A DNA stretch of 64,000 nucleotides from Fulvimonas sp. R45 (GCF_030504985.1 NZ_JASERU010000007.1:124001-188000), one strand, 5' to 3'; numbered from the stretch's first letter, positions 14,778-24,339 are shown. Numbers and translations: made by a program. Notes: generated by a model from the sequence alone, not told the origin.

Positions 14778-17120
14778 ATGCCCCGCACGTCCTTGCACCC
14801 GTTCACCCGTACCGGCGCGGTCGCGCTGGTGGTCCTGCTCGGCGGCTGCGCCAGCCTGCCGCAGCCGCGGGACGACGGCGCCCTGCAGCGCGAGGCGATG
14901 GCCGGTACCCAGTCGCCGCCACCCAAGCCGCTGCCGCTGAACAACAGCCTCGCCCCGTCGCAGGAAGCCGTCTCCACCGCGCAGGTCCGCACCGGCACCG
15001 GCACCTTCGTGCGCCCGGTGCCGCTGGCGCATCCGCGCGCGGCGGCCAGCGGCGCCAACGCGGTCACCTTCAACTTCGAGAACCAGCCGGTGCAGGCGGT
15101 GGTGAAGGCGATCCTGGGCGACCTGCTGAAGAAGAACTACACCATCGTGCCCGGCGTGCAGGGCAACATCTCCTTCTCCACCTCCGAGCCGGTGGACGCC
15201 AGCCAGGCGCTGCCGATCCTGGAGACGCTGCTGTCGTGGACCAACAACGCGCTGGTCGAGCGCGCCGGCGGCTACGTGGTGATGCCGGCGAAGGACGCGG
15301 TGGCCGGCAACCTGGTGCCCAGCCTGGGCGCGCCCGCGCCCCAGGCCGGCCTGCAGGCGCGGCTGTTCCCGCTGCACTACATCTCCGCCACCGAGATGCA
15401 GAAGCTGATGAAGCCGTTCGCGCGGCCCGACGCGATCCTGCTGGCCGACGCGGCGCGCAACGTGCTGGTGCTGTCCGGCACGCCGGACGACCTGGCCAAC
15501 TACGCGCGCACCATCCACACCTTCGACGTGGACTGGCTCAAGGGCATGTCGGTGGGCGTGTACAACCTGCAGTACGCCAGCGTGGACGAGCTGATGCCGC
15601 AGCTCGACAAGATGTTCGGCGACAAGGGCGACACTCCGCTGGCCGGCATGCTGCGCTTCATCCCGATCAAGCGCACCAACGCGCTGGTGGTGATCAGCAC
15701 GCAGCCCGGCTACGTCAACGAGGTGGGCGACTGGATCGAGCGCATCGACCAGGGCGGCGGCAACCAGCCGCGGCTGTACGTCTACGACGTGCGCAACATC
15801 AAGGCCTCGGAACTGGCCAAGTACCTGGCGCAGATCTACACCAACGGCAGCGGGAGCGGCGGCGGCGACAACGGCGGCCAGGTCGGCCCGGGGCTGGCGT
15901 CCGGCTCGCTGGGCCTGGGCGGCGGCAACGCCAGCGGCATGGGCAGCGGCGCCGGTGGCTTCGGCGGTTTCGGCAACAACAACGGCATGAACGGCGGCAA
16001 CGGCCTGGCCGGCGGCACCTCGTCGGGCCTGGGCGGACGCGGCGGCTTCGGCGGCGGCGGTTTCGGCCAGGGCATGGGCAATGGCGCCATGTCGGGCACC
16101 AACCGCGGCAACGGCGCCAGCCAGGACCAGGAATACAGCTCCGCCGACGGCAGCATCCGGATCGGCTCGGTGGACAACAACAACCAGTTGCTGGTGCGCG
16201 CGCGGCCTTCGCAGTGGGCGGAGATCCAGGGTGCCATCCAGAAGCTGGACAACGTGCCGCTGCAGGTGCAGATCGAGACGCGCATCCTCGAGGTGAACCT
16301 CACCGGGCAGTTCCAGTTCGGCGTGCAGTGGTACCTGGAAGGGCTGATCGGCGGCCATCCCGACGGCCAGGGCGGCTACGTGCCGGGCCAGCCGGGCAAC
16401 CAGCAGCAGGGCGCGCTGGGCGAGGGCGGCGTCAATTACTTCCCGGGCAGCAGCACCAAGCCGGGCGATGCGCTGTTCTACTCCTTCGTCAACCACAACC
16501 TGCAGGTGGCGCTGCGCGCGGTGGAGACCAGCGGCAACACCAAGACGCTGTCCGCGCCCTCGCTGGTGGTGATGAACAACCAGACCGCGCACATCGCGGT
16601 GGGCGACGAGGTGCCGATCAACCAGACCAGCGTCTCCACCGTCGGCACCGACAACACCTACAACCAGGTGAACTACCTGGACACCGGCGTGATCCTCAAC
16701 GTGCAGCCGCGGGTCAACCCGGGCGGCCTGATCTACCTCGACATCCAGCAGCAGGTCAGCACGCCCAACTACGCCAGCGGCAGCAACGGCAACCCCACCA
16801 TCTCGCAGCGCGAGATCGGCACCCAGGTGGCGGTGCAGAGCGGCCAGACCGTGCTGCTGGGCGGCCTGATCCAGCAGGACGAGGGCGCCGCCGACACCGG
16901 CATCCCGGGGCTCAACCGCATCCCGGTGCTCGGCCGGCTGTTCGGCAGCACCTCGCGCCACCGCAACCGCACCGAGCTGATCGTGCTGATCACCCCGCGG
17001 GTGATCCGCAACAGCAGCGAGGCGCGCGACGTCACCAACGAATACCAGCGCGAGTTCGAATCGCTGAAGCCCTTGCGCGCGAAGCCGCAGGCCGCCGTGG
17101 AGACGGCCCCGGCGCGCTGA
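14778..17120 (+). CDS. gspD: Type II secretion outer-membrane secretin GspD
   Basis: This 780-aa protein forms the outer-membrane channel. The signal peptide ends in a lipobox, LLGGC, so Cys24 is probably acylated. N0-N3 domains cover about residues 95-500, including VTFNFENQPVQAVVKAILGD. The N3 region carries a ~90-residue Gly/Asn/Ser-rich insertion (about 15850-16120), a loop known to vary in secretins. The secretin barrel follows: SAPSLVVMNNQTAHIAVGDE, VPVLGRLFG and the closing ELIVLITPRVI. It is the last gene of the operon and is followed by a strong hairpin. Confidence 0.97.
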   Translation: MPRTSLHPFTRTGAVALVVLLGGCASLPQPRDDGALQREAMAGTQSPPPKPLPLNNSLAPSQEAVSTAQVRTGTGTFVRPVPLAHPRAAASGANAVTFNFENQPVQAVVKAILGDLLKKNYTIVPGVQGNISFSTSEPVDASQALPILETLLSWTNNALVERAGGYVVMPAKDAVAGNLVPSLGAPAPQAGLQARLFPLHYISATEMQKLMKPFARPDAILLADAARNVLVLSGTPDDLANYARTIHTFDVDWLKGMSVGVYNLQYASVDELMPQLDKMFGDKGDTPLAGMLRFIPIKRTNALVVISTQPGYVNEVGDWIERIDQGGGNQPRLYVYDVRNIKASELAKYLAQIYTNGSGSGGGDNGGQVGPGLASGSLGLGGGNASGMGSGAGGFGGFGNNNGMNGGNGLAGGTSSGLGGRGGFGGGGFGQGMGNGAMSGTNRGNGASQDQEYSSADGSIRIGSVDNNNQLLVRARPSQWAEIQGAIQKLDNVPLQVQIETRILEVNLTGQFQFGVQWYLEGLIGGHPDGQGGYVPGQPGNQQQGALGEGGVNYFPGSSTKPGDALFYSFVNHNLQVALRAVETSGNTKTLSAPSLVVMNNQTAHIAVGDEVPINQTSVSTVGTDNTYNQVNYLDTGVILNVQPRVNPGGLIYLDIQQQVSTPNYASGSNGNPTISQREIGTQVAVQSGQTVLLGGLIQQDEGAADTGIPGLNRIPVLGRLFGSTSRHRNRTELIVLITPRVIRNSSEARDVTNEYQREFESLKPLRAKPQAAVETAPAR

Positions 17121-17125
17121 GTTTC

Positions 17126-17157
17126 GCCGTCTCCCGCCCACTGCGGCGGGAGACGGC
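17126..17157 (+). terminator. Hairpin after gspD
   Basis: GCCGTCTCCCGCC and GGCGGGAGACGGC form a perfect 13-bp stem with a 6-nt loop, six bases after the gspD stop and 28 bp before the hrpB start. No T-tract follows, so it is a strong candidate end or stabiliser for the T2SS transcript rather than a textbook intrinsic terminator. Confidence 0.6.
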
Positions 17158-17184
17158 TGGCCGGGCCGTTATCATGCGCGCGTC

Positions 17185-19848
17185 ATGACGCCGCCCATGC
17201 CCGCTTTTCCGATCACGTCCCTGCTGCCCGAGATCCGCGCCGCGCTCGACGCGCGGCCGCGGCTGGTGCTGGAGGCGCCGCCCGGCGCGGGCAAGACCAC
17301 CCAGGTGCCGCTGGCGCTGCTCGACGCGCCGTGGCTGGGCGGGCGCAGGATCGTGATGCTGGAACCGCGCCGCATCGCGGCGCGCGCCGCCGCGCAGTTC
17401 ATGGCGCGCCAGCTGGGCGAGGAGGTGGGGCGGACCGTCGGCTACCGCATCCGTTTCGAGTCGAAGACGGGCGCGGCCACGCGCATCGAGGTGGTCACCG
17501 AGGGCATCCTCACCCGGCTGATCCAGGATGACCCCGAGCTGGCCGGCATCGGCGCGATCCTGTTCGACGAATTCCACGAGCGCCACCTGGCCGGTGACCT
17601 CGGCGCCGCGCTGGCGCTGGACGTGCAGGCCACGCTGCGGCCCGACCTGCGCCTGCTGGTGATGTCCGCCACGCTGGACGGCGAGCGCATCGCGCAGTGG
17701 CTGGACGCGCCGCGCATCACCAGCCCCGGCCGCAGCCATCCGGTGCGCATCGAGCATCCGCCGGCGCGTGCGCAGGAAAGCCTGGAACACCATCTGGCCC
17801 GCGTGGCGAGGCAGGCACTGGCGGAGAACGACGGCGACGTGCTCGCCTTCCTGCCCGGCCGCCGCGAGATCGCCCGCGCGCAGGCGGTGCTCGAGCAATT
17901 GCTCCCCTCTCCCTTCGGGAGAGGGGCCGGGGGTGAGGGTACGGGCGGAGCGGGGCATCGCGCTTCGCCCGTACCCTCATCCGCCCCAGCCGGGGTATCC
18001 CGAATCGAGTCCGGGGCAGGCTCTTCTCCCGAAGGGAGAGGGGAAGGCCTGCTGATCGACATCGTGCCACTGCACGGCGAACTGTCGCTGGCCGAGCAGC
18101 AGCACGCGCTGTCCCCCGCTGACCCCGGCCCGTTCGACACGCTCAGGACAGGCACGCGCCGCATCGTGCTGGCCACCAACGTCGCCGAGTCCAGCGTCAC
18201 CCTGCCGGGCATCCGTACGGTGATCGACAGCGGCCTCGCGCGCGAGCCGCGCTTCGACCCCAATACCGGCTTCACCCGGCTGGAGACGGTGGCCATCTCG
18301 CAGGCCTCGGCCGACCAGCGCGCCGGCCGCGCCGGCCGCGTGGCCGAGGGCACGGCCTACCGGCTGTGGCCGCAGAGCCGGCGGCTGGAGCCGGCGCGCA
18401 TGCCGGAGATCGCCCAGGCGGAACTGTCCGCTCTCGCGCTGGAGCTGGCGGCCTGGGGGAGCGCCGGGCTGCCATGGCTCGATCCGCCGCCCGCCGGCGC
18501 GCTGGCGCAGGCACGCGAGCTGCTCGCCGCGCTCGGCGCGCTGGAGGCGGATGGCCGCATCACCCCGCTGGGCCGGCGCATGCTGGAACTGGGCGCCGCG
18601 CCGCGCCTCGCCGCCGCCGCGCTGCGGGCACCCGGGGGGCTGCGCCCGCTGGCCGCCGACCTGCTGGCGCTGATGGAAGCGCGCTCGCCGCTGCGCGGCG
18701 AGGCGGCGCGCAGCGACGACTTCCGCGTGCGCGTGGCCGCCCTGCATGCCTGGCGCGACCGCCGCGGCGGCGCGCGCGAGGCCGATGCCGGCGCGCTGGC
18801 GGCGATCGAGCAGGCCGCGAAAGGCTGGCGCCGTCGCCTCGGCGCGCGCAGCGCCGCCAGCGGCACGCCCGACAGCCACGCGGTGGGCGACCTGCTGGCG
18901 CACGCCTTCCCCGACCGCATCGCCCGCCGCGACGACGCCAACCCGCTGCGCTACACGCTCGCCAACGGCCGCGGCGCGCGCCTGCACGAACAGACGGCGC
19001 TGCTGGGCGAGCCGTGGCTGGTGGTGCTGGATCTGCGCCACGAGGCGCGCGACAGCCTGGTGCTGGCCGCCGCGCCGCTCGACCCGCGCCTGCTCGAGCG
19101 CGACTTCCCGCAGCGCTTCACGCGCGGGCGCGCGCTGCGCTGGAACGAGGCGCGCGACGCGGTGGAAGCGTTCGAGGAGCGGCGCTTCGGCGCCATCGTG
19201 CTGGAACGGCGCAGCGTGCCGGTACAGCCGGAAGACGCGCTGCCGGCGCTGCTCGCCGCGATCCGCGACAAGGGCCTCGACGCCTTGCCGTGGAGCGGCC
19301 ACGCGCGCCGCCTGCGCCTGCGCATGCAGGCCCTGCGCGCATGGATGCCGGAGGCGGGCCTGCCCGACGTGTCGGACGAGCACCTGCTCGCCACGCTCGA
19401 GGACTGGCTGGCGCCCTGCCTGCACGGCAAGCGCCGGCTCGACGCGCTGGGCGAGGACGCGCTGTCGCAGGCGCTGTCGTCCCTGCTCGGCCACGAGCAG
19501 CGGCGCCTGCTCGACGCGCAGGCGCCCGACAGCCTGGTCGTGCCCAGTGGCCAGGCGCGCCGGCTGGACTACGCGCCCGACGCGCCGCCGGTGCTGGCGG
19601 TGAAGCTGCAGGAACTGTTCGGCCTGGCCGACACCCCGCGCGTGGGCGGCGGCCGCGTGCCGGTGACGCTGCACCTGCTGTCGCCGGCCGGCCGCCCGAT
19701 CCAGGTCACGCAGGACCTGAAAGGCTTCTGGGAACGCACCTATCCGGAAGTGAAGAAGGAACTGAAGGGCCGCTATCCCCGGCACCCCTGGCCCGACGAC
19801 CCGTGGGACGCCACGCCCACGCACCGCGCCAAGCCGCGCGGTACCTGA
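17185..19848 (+). CDS. hrpB: ATP-dependent helicase HrpB with repeat-derived insertions
   Basis: This DEAH-type RNA helicase has Walker A PPGAGKTTQVP, DEFHER, SATLDG, TNVAESSVTLPG and QRAGRAGR, then the HA2 and HrpB C-terminal domain (PEVKKELKGRYPRHPWPDDP at the end). It is 887 aa, longer than the ~820-840 usual for the family. The excess matches two non-conserved stretches in the middle of the helicase core: residues ~239-288 are encoded by a REP-type element and ~312-321 by a PFDTLRTG-type repeat, both in frame. The helicase motifs on either side are intact. Physiological role of bacterial HrpB is poorly defined. Confidence 0.93.
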   Translation: MTPPMPAFPITSLLPEIRAALDARPRLVLEAPPGAGKTTQVPLALLDAPWLGGRRIVMLEPRRIAARAAAQFMARQLGEEVGRTVGYRIRFESKTGAATRIEVVTEGILTRLIQDDPELAGIGAILFDEFHERHLAGDLGAALALDVQATLRPDLRLLVMSATLDGERIAQWLDAPRITSPGRSHPVRIEHPPARAQESLEHHLARVARQALAENDGDVLAFLPGRREIARAQAVLEQLLPSPFGRGAGGEGTGGAGHRASPVPSSAPAGVSRIESGAGSSPEGRGEGLLIDIVPLHGELSLAEQQHALSPADPGPFDTLRTGTRRIVLATNVAESSVTLPGIRTVIDSGLAREPRFDPNTGFTRLETVAISQASADQRAGRAGRVAEGTAYRLWPQSRRLEPARMPEIAQAELSALALELAAWGSAGLPWLDPPPAGALAQARELLAALGALEADGRITPLGRRMLELGAAPRLAAAALRAPGGLRPLAADLLALMEARSPLRGEAARSDDFRVRVAALHAWRDRRGGAREADAGALAAIEQAAKGWRRRLGARSAASGTPDSHAVGDLLAHAFPDRIARRDDANPLRYTLANGRGARLHEQTALLGEPWLVVLDLRHEARDSLVLAAAPLDPRLLERDFPQRFTRGRALRWNEARDAVEAFEERRFGAIVLERRSVPVQPEDALPALLAAIRDKGLDALPWSGHARRLRLRMQALRAWMPEAGLPDVSDEHLLATLEDWLAPCLHGKRRLDALGEDALSQALSSLLGHEQRRLLDAQAPDSLVVPSGQARRLDYAPDAPPVLAVKLQELFGLADTPRVGGGRVPVTLHLLSPAGRPIQVTQDLKGFWERTYPEVKKELKGRYPRHPWPDDPWDATPTHRAKPRGT
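17902..18047. repeat. REP-like element inside hrpB, in frame
   Basis: CCCCTCTCCC-ttc-GGGAGAGGGG starts at 17904, followed by CCGGGGGTGAGGG, the same module as the gspE/gspF element. Next come inverted arms TGAGGGTACGGGCG and CGCCCGTACCCTCA. The right end is CTTCTCCC-gaa-GGGAGAGGGG. A short unit, CCCGAATCGAGTCCGGGGCAGG, lies between and looks like a further dispersed repeat. The total length keeps the hrpB frame open. Confidence 0.85.
18129..18153. repeat. TTCGACxxGCTCAGGACAGG-type dispersed repeat unit in hrpB
   Basis: CCGTTCGACACGCTCAGGAC encodes PFDTLRT. This is close to the half-site of the widespread bacterial palindromic repeat that, when translated, gives PFDKLR-type peptides. It lies just before the conserved RRIVLATNVAES motif of HrpB. 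Confidence 0.55.
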
Positions 19849-19866
19849 AGCGGGCGGGCGCCGCGA

Positions 19867-20586
19867 TCAGTCCGCCAGCCGGTAGTCCAGGGTGGCCACC
19901 ACGCGCACCGTCTTGTTCACCTGCTTGTCGGCCTGCAGCATCGGCGCCTTGTCGCGCGGCAGGATCTCGAACACGCCCTGGTTGGCGCGGCGGATGCCGC
20001 CGAGCCGGCTGCCGGAATCGCGCGCGAACTGCTCGGCGGCGGCGCGCGCGTTCTTCGTGGCCTCGGCGATCATCGCCGGCTTCAGCCGGTTGAGGCCGTC
20101 GAACAGGTAGGCGGGGCCGCCGTTGCCGGGGCCGTTCTCGTCCGCCAGCACCACGCCGTCGGCCACCAGCTCGCCGGTGGCCTGCGCCGCGGCGGCCACC
20201 GCGTCCACGTCGGCGCTGCGCACCATCAGCGTGCGCGCGATGATGAAGCGGCTGGGATACTGGCCGTTGCCGTAGGCCTGCGCGGCGCGGTCGGTGACGT
20301 CGAGCTGGCGGAACGCGATGGCGTCCGCGCCCAGCTTGTGCCGCTGCAGGAAGGCGAGCACCGCCGCGTCGTCCTGTTGGATCTTCGCCTGCGCCTTGGC
20401 GAGGTCGTTGCCGGCCTCGACGAAGCGGATCGGCCATAGCGCCAGGTCCGCCTTCACGTCGCGCTCGGCGAGGCCTTTCACGGTGACGTAGCGCGCGTTG
20501 TGGCCGCGCTCGAAGCCGTGGCCGACGAACCAGCCGCCCATGACGAAACCGATGCCCAGCAACAGGGCGCTGACGATCCACTTCAT
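19867..20586 (-). CDS. SIMPL-domain (DUF541) periplasmic protein
   Basis: The ATG at 20586 gives a 239-aa protein opening MKWIVSALLLGIGFVMGGWF, a signal anchor or signal peptide. The SIMPL fold follows: RYVTVKGLAERDVKADLALW, a middle QLDVTDRAAQAYG block, and a C-terminal KTVRVVATLDYRL. The family (YggE, BP26 relatives) is found in the periplasm and is implicated in oxidative stress or assembly into channel-like oligomers; the exact role is unknown. It is convergent with hrpB and 18 bp away. Confidence 0.85.
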   Translation of the reverse strand: MKWIVSALLLGIGFVMGGWFVGHGFERGHNARYVTVKGLAERDVKADLALWPIRFVEAGNDLAKAQAKIQQDDAAVLAFLQRHKLGADAIAFRQLDVTDRAAQAYGNGQYPSRFIIARTLMVRSADVDAVAAAAQATGELVADGVVLADENGPGNGGPAYLFDGLNRLKPAMIAEATKNARAAAEQFARDSGSRLGGIRRANQGVFEILPRDKAPMLQADKQVNKTVRVVATLDYRLAD

Positions 20587-20711
20587 GGCGCGACTCCGGT
20601 GGTGGCGACACGGCCAGTGTGCCACGACGAGGTGGCCGTGGCCGGCGCGTGCGCGGGCAGGTTTCGGCGTACGCCGAAGCGTCGCCGCGGCCGCACGGCT
20701 AGACTGGCGCC

Positions 20712-21401
20712 ATGTCCGACGCGCCGCTCAACCGTTACCAGCTCGCCGAGCTCGGCGCCCTGCTCGCCGAGCCGGCGCGGGCGGCGATGCTGCTGGCGCT
20801 GATGGACGGGCGCGCACGCCCGGCCGGCGAGCTGGCGCGCGCGGCCGGCGTGGGCGCGGCTACCGCCAGCGCGCACCTCAAGCGGCTGCTCGAGGGCGGG
20901 TTGCTCGGCGTGCACGCGCAGGGACGCCATCGCTACTACCGGCTGGCCGGCGACGAAGTGGCCGCCTGGCTGGAGGCGATGGCCTTGCCGCATGCGCCGC
21001 GTTCGCTGCCCGCCGCATCGGCGGACGCCGCGTTGTGCCGCGCGCGCACCTGCTACCGGCACCTGGCCGGCGCACTGGGCGTGGCGGTGTGCGACGCCTG
21101 GCTGGAACGTGGCTGGCTGCGTTCCTCCGCGGATGGCCTGCGGTTCGCCGGGGATGCGGCCGAGGCCCTGCGCCGTGCGGGCTGCGCCCCTGCGCTCACG
21201 GCGAACCTGCCGCGCCTGCGTGGCCGTGGCTGCCTGGATTGGACCGAGCGCCGCCTGCACGTGGGTGGGCCGCTGGGCGTGGCGTTGACCGAGACGATGC
21301 TCGACGCCGGCTGGCTGCGCCGCGCGGGAAGCGGCCGCGCGCTGCTGCCGAGCGCCGACGGCCTGCGCCGCCTGGCCGGCCTGGGCGTCCGGCTGGACTG
21401 A
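20712..21401 (+). CDS. ArsR-type winged-helix regulator with long C-terminal domain
   Basis: Residues ~7-90 of this 229-aa protein are an ArsR/SmtB-like winged helix: NRYQLAELGALLAEPARAAM, recognition helix ATASAHLKRLLEGGLL and wing AQGRHRYYRLAG. The metal-binding ELCVCDL box is absent. The remaining ~130 residues include a C-x5-C spacing (ALCRARTCYRHLAGALGVAV) and a second LDWTERRLHVGGPLGVAL segment, seen in long ArsR proteins of Proteobacteria whose ligand is unknown. No obvious target gene is adjacent except the divergent SIMPL gene, 125 bp away. Confidence 0.85.
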   Translation: MSDAPLNRYQLAELGALLAEPARAAMLLALMDGRARPAGELARAAGVGAATASAHLKRLLEGGLLGVHAQGRHRYYRLAGDEVAAWLEAMALPHAPRSLPAASADAALCRARTCYRHLAGALGVAVCDAWLERGWLRSSADGLRFAGDAAEALRRAGCAPALTANLPRLRGRGCLDWTERRLHVGGPLGVALTETMLDAGWLRRAGSGRALLPSADGLRRLAGLGVRLD

Positions 21402-22034
21402 GCCGGAGTTGCGATTCTCCTGAGCGTCCGTTCAAGGCAACGCGAGTTACGGGGAGACTCTGAACAGGCTCCGAGGCACGGCTGACCGTCTGGATGTCCA
21501 AACGATGGCGTGACGTGTGCGCGTGCGGGCCGCGCATGCGCCAATGCGGGTTGGCCTGCAGGTGTGGCGCATGCCTTGCACGCCAGCGCCGGTGCGTACG
21601 CGCGTGCATCGCGCGATGCCGGCCGATGTCAACGCGGCGTCAAGAAGCGGCATGCATGCATCGAACGAAGCGGCGCAAAAAAGTGCGGTCCAGGGTGGTT
21701 GGATCGATCAGCTTGCGATGGTTCCCCGCACAAGTGTGACCGCATCGACGAAATCGAAGCCCTTGCGGGGCAGGAGGAGAAACAGGCGGGGGGAGTCGAG
21801 CAGGGCATACGTTCTGTTGGACGGTTCCTGCGCGGCGCAGCGATCGGGGGGTCGTTCGCCGCATGAGTCGACCGGGTGCATTTTCGCGACGGAAAGCGGC
21901 GACCACGACAGGCTCGGGAACCGGTAGGCAATCGTTGAGCTAATCGGAGTCGCACGAGGGTGCGACATGTTCATTGCCACGGGGTCGCAGCGGCCGCGTA
22001 AGGCCGGCTCGTCCCTAGACTTGGGGAGTACCAA
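21402..22034. other. Long non-coding stretch upstream of the sedolisin gene
   Basis: About 630 bp with lower coding character than its surroundings. Short open frames on both strands show neither homology I recognise nor ribosome sites. The end, CTTGGGGAGTACCAAATG, supplies the ribosome site for the protease gene. No repeat or RNA gene was identified. Confidence 0.5.
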
Positions 22035-24290
22035 ATGTCCAACCGTTTTCGCATCAAGGCATTGACCGCCGCCATCGGCCTGGCCGCCGCGGCCTCGTTG
22101 TACGCGGCACCCGCCAGCCAGGCCGCGACGAACAACCTGTCGCTGCACACCATCCACCATGCCACCCGGCTGCATGCCGGCGACACGGTACTGGGCGCGT
22201 TGAGCCAGGGCCAGTCGATGAATGTGGCCGTCTCGTTGAAGCTGCGCAACAAGGCCCAGCTCGACGCGTTCGTGGCCAACCCGCACCACCCGAACCTGAC
22301 TCCTGCGCAGTTCAACGCGACGTACGCGCCGACCCAGGCGCAGGCGCAGGCCGTGGCGAACTTCCTGAAGAAGCAGGGTTTCGCCAACGTCCAGATCGCG
22401 CCGAACCGCCAGCTGGTCACCGCTTCCGGCCAGGCGGCCACCGCGGCCAGCGCGTTCCACACCTCGTTCGTGCGCGTGCACACGCATGACGGGCGCAACG
22501 CCTACGCCACCTCCAGCGACGTGAAGATCCCCGCCTCGCTGCAGGACATCGTGCAGGAAGTCGTCGGCCTGCAGAACGTGCACATCTTCCACGTGCTGAA
22601 GCCGGTGCACGTCGACGCCAGCGGCTCGGCGACCGGCCACAAGATGACCGACTTCGCGCAGATCTACAACGCCGGCAGCACCGCCACCGGCTCCACGATC
22701 AACGTGGGCGTGATCACCGAAGGCAGCATGACCAACGTCAAGAGCGACTTCAGCAGCTTCCTCAGCCAGAACCCGAGCCTCGGCAGCATCCCGCTGAACG
22801 TGGTGGCGGTGGACGGCGCCGGCAGCGACACCAGCGGCGATGGCGAGTGGGACATGGACACCCAGTCGATCGCCGGCATCTCCGGCGGCGTCAAGGCGCT
22901 GTACCTGTACGACACCTCCAGCCTCAACACGCAGCCGCTGCTCGACGCCTTCAACAAGGCGGTGACCGACAACGTGGTGCGCGTGATCAACGTGTCCATC
23001 GGCGGCTGCGAGACCGGCTCCGAGACCAACGGCGCGGCCACCGGCGACAACATCTTCGAACAGGCGTCCGCGCAGGGCCAGACCTTCTCGATCTCCTCCG
23101 GCGACAGCGGCGCGGACGAGTGCGGCGACGGCGGCGTGACCCCGAGCTGGCCGTCCGACTCGCAGTACGTGGTGTCGGTGGGCGGCACCGAGCTGTACAC
23201 CTCGGGCACCACCTGGACCAACGAGACGGTGTGGAACAACCTCAGCTCCAACGAAGGCGCCACCGGCGGCAGCCCCAGCACCTTCGAGCCGCAGCCGAGC
23301 TGGCAGAACGGCGTGGGCCAGAACGCGGGCAGCCAGTACCGCGGCCTGCCCGACGTGGCCTTCGACGCCAGCCCGGAATCCGGCTCGCTGGTGCTGGTGG
23401 ACGGCCAGCAGGAGCAGATCGGCGGCACCAGCCTGGCTTCGCCGCTGTTCGTCGGCGTGTGGGCCCGCACGCTGGCCACCAATCCGCAGCTCGGTTTCGC
23501 GGCCCCGCTGATCTACGCGGACGCCAAGACCAACTACGCCGCGGATTTCCACGACGTCACCTCGGGCAACAACTCGGGTGAGACGGCCGCCACCGGCTGG
23601 GACTACACCACCGGCTTCGGCTCGATCAACATCGCCAACTTCGTCAGCCACGTGGCGGGTGGCGGCAGCACGCCGCCGCCGTCGGGCCCGACCGCGAACT
23701 TCACCTACACCGCGAGCGGGCTGACCGTGAGCTTCACCGACGGCTCCAGCGATACCGGCGGCACGATCAGTTCCCACTCGTGGAACTTCGGCGACAACGG
23801 CACCTCGACCTCGGCCAGCCCGAGCCACACCTACGCCGCGGCCGGCACCTACAACGTGACCGAGACGGTGACCGACAGCAACGGCAAGAGCGCCAGCAAG
23901 ACCGAGTCGGTGACGGTGACCGCCAGCGGCGGTGGCAACGGCGGCACGTTCAGCAACAATACCGCCAAGACGATCGGCGACAACGCCACCATCACCAGCA
24001 ACATCAGCGTGACCGGCGAACCCGGCGCGGCGCCCTCGAACCTGCAGGTGCACGTGAACATCACGCACAACTGGTCCGGCGACCTGGAGATCGTGCTGTA
24101 CGCCCCGAACGGCGCCTACGCGATCCTGCAGCAGCCGGACTACAACGACGACGGCAACATCAACGCCACCTGGACGGTGAACGCCTCGTCGGTGCAGGGC
24201 AACGGCACCTGGAAGCTGAAGGTGATCGACAACGACCCGTGGTACCTCGGCGACAGCGGCAAGCTGAACAGCTGGAGTCTGACGTTCTGA
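22035..24290 (+). CDS. Secreted sedolisin (S53) serine-carboxyl peptidase with PKD and P domains
   Basis: This 751-aa protein has a signal peptide (to ~31, ASQA) and a pro-kumamolisin activation domain (~35-185). The S53 catalytic domain has Glu271 and Asp275 in DGEWDMDTQ, oxyanion Asp357 in SSGDSGADEC and the nucleophile Ser466 in GGTSLASPLF. A PKD domain (~553-640, WNFGDNGTSTSASPSHTY) and a proprotein-convertase-like P domain (~645-751, ending GKLNSWSLTF) follow. Such enzymes cut proteins at acid pH outside the cell, and the C-terminal domains probably aid secretion or substrate binding. T2SS export is a reasonable inference. A clear terminator follows. Confidence 0.95.
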   Translation: MSNRFRIKALTAAIGLAAAASLYAAPASQAATNNLSLHTIHHATRLHAGDTVLGALSQGQSMNVAVSLKLRNKAQLDAFVANPHHPNLTPAQFNATYAPTQAQAQAVANFLKKQGFANVQIAPNRQLVTASGQAATAASAFHTSFVRVHTHDGRNAYATSSDVKIPASLQDIVQEVVGLQNVHIFHVLKPVHVDASGSATGHKMTDFAQIYNAGSTATGSTINVGVITEGSMTNVKSDFSSFLSQNPSLGSIPLNVVAVDGAGSDTSGDGEWDMDTQSIAGISGGVKALYLYDTSSLNTQPLLDAFNKAVTDNVVRVINVSIGGCETGSETNGAATGDNIFEQASAQGQTFSISSGDSGADECGDGGVTPSWPSDSQYVVSVGGTELYTSGTTWTNETVWNNLSSNEGATGGSPSTFEPQPSWQNGVGQNAGSQYRGLPDVAFDASPESGSLVLVDGQQEQIGGTSLASPLFVGVWARTLATNPQLGFAAPLIYADAKTNYAADFHDVTSGNNSGETAATGWDYTTGFGSINIANFVSHVAGGGSTPPPSGPTANFTYTASGLTVSFTDGSSDTGGTISSHSWNFGDNGTSTSASPSHTYAAAGTYNVTETVTDSNGKSASKTESVTVTASGGGNGGTFSNNTAKTIGDNATITSNISVTGEPGAAPSNLQVHVNITHNWSGDLEIVLYAPNGAYAILQQPDYNDDGNINATWTVNASSVQGNGTWKLKVIDNDPWYLGDSGKLNSWSLTF

Positions 24291-24339
24291 TGACAAGGGG
24301 CGCGTAGGGACGCGCGCCAGTCGTCGCCCAGCATCCGGA

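Noticed and set aside
14586-17141. Minus-strand frame of about 850 codons opposite gspD and gspN
   Set aside because: Shadow of the secretin gene. Composition is biased and no motif is present.
17902-18160. Frameshift or pseudogene in hrpB
   Set aside because: The extra sequence is in frame and all helicase motifs before and after it are intact, so I call it an insertion in a live gene.
21494-21955. Small genes in the gap before the sedolisin gene
   Set aside because: Several short frames overlap on both strands with no ribosome site, signal peptide or recognisable motif, and they are rich in rare-looking Cys/Arg/His runs.
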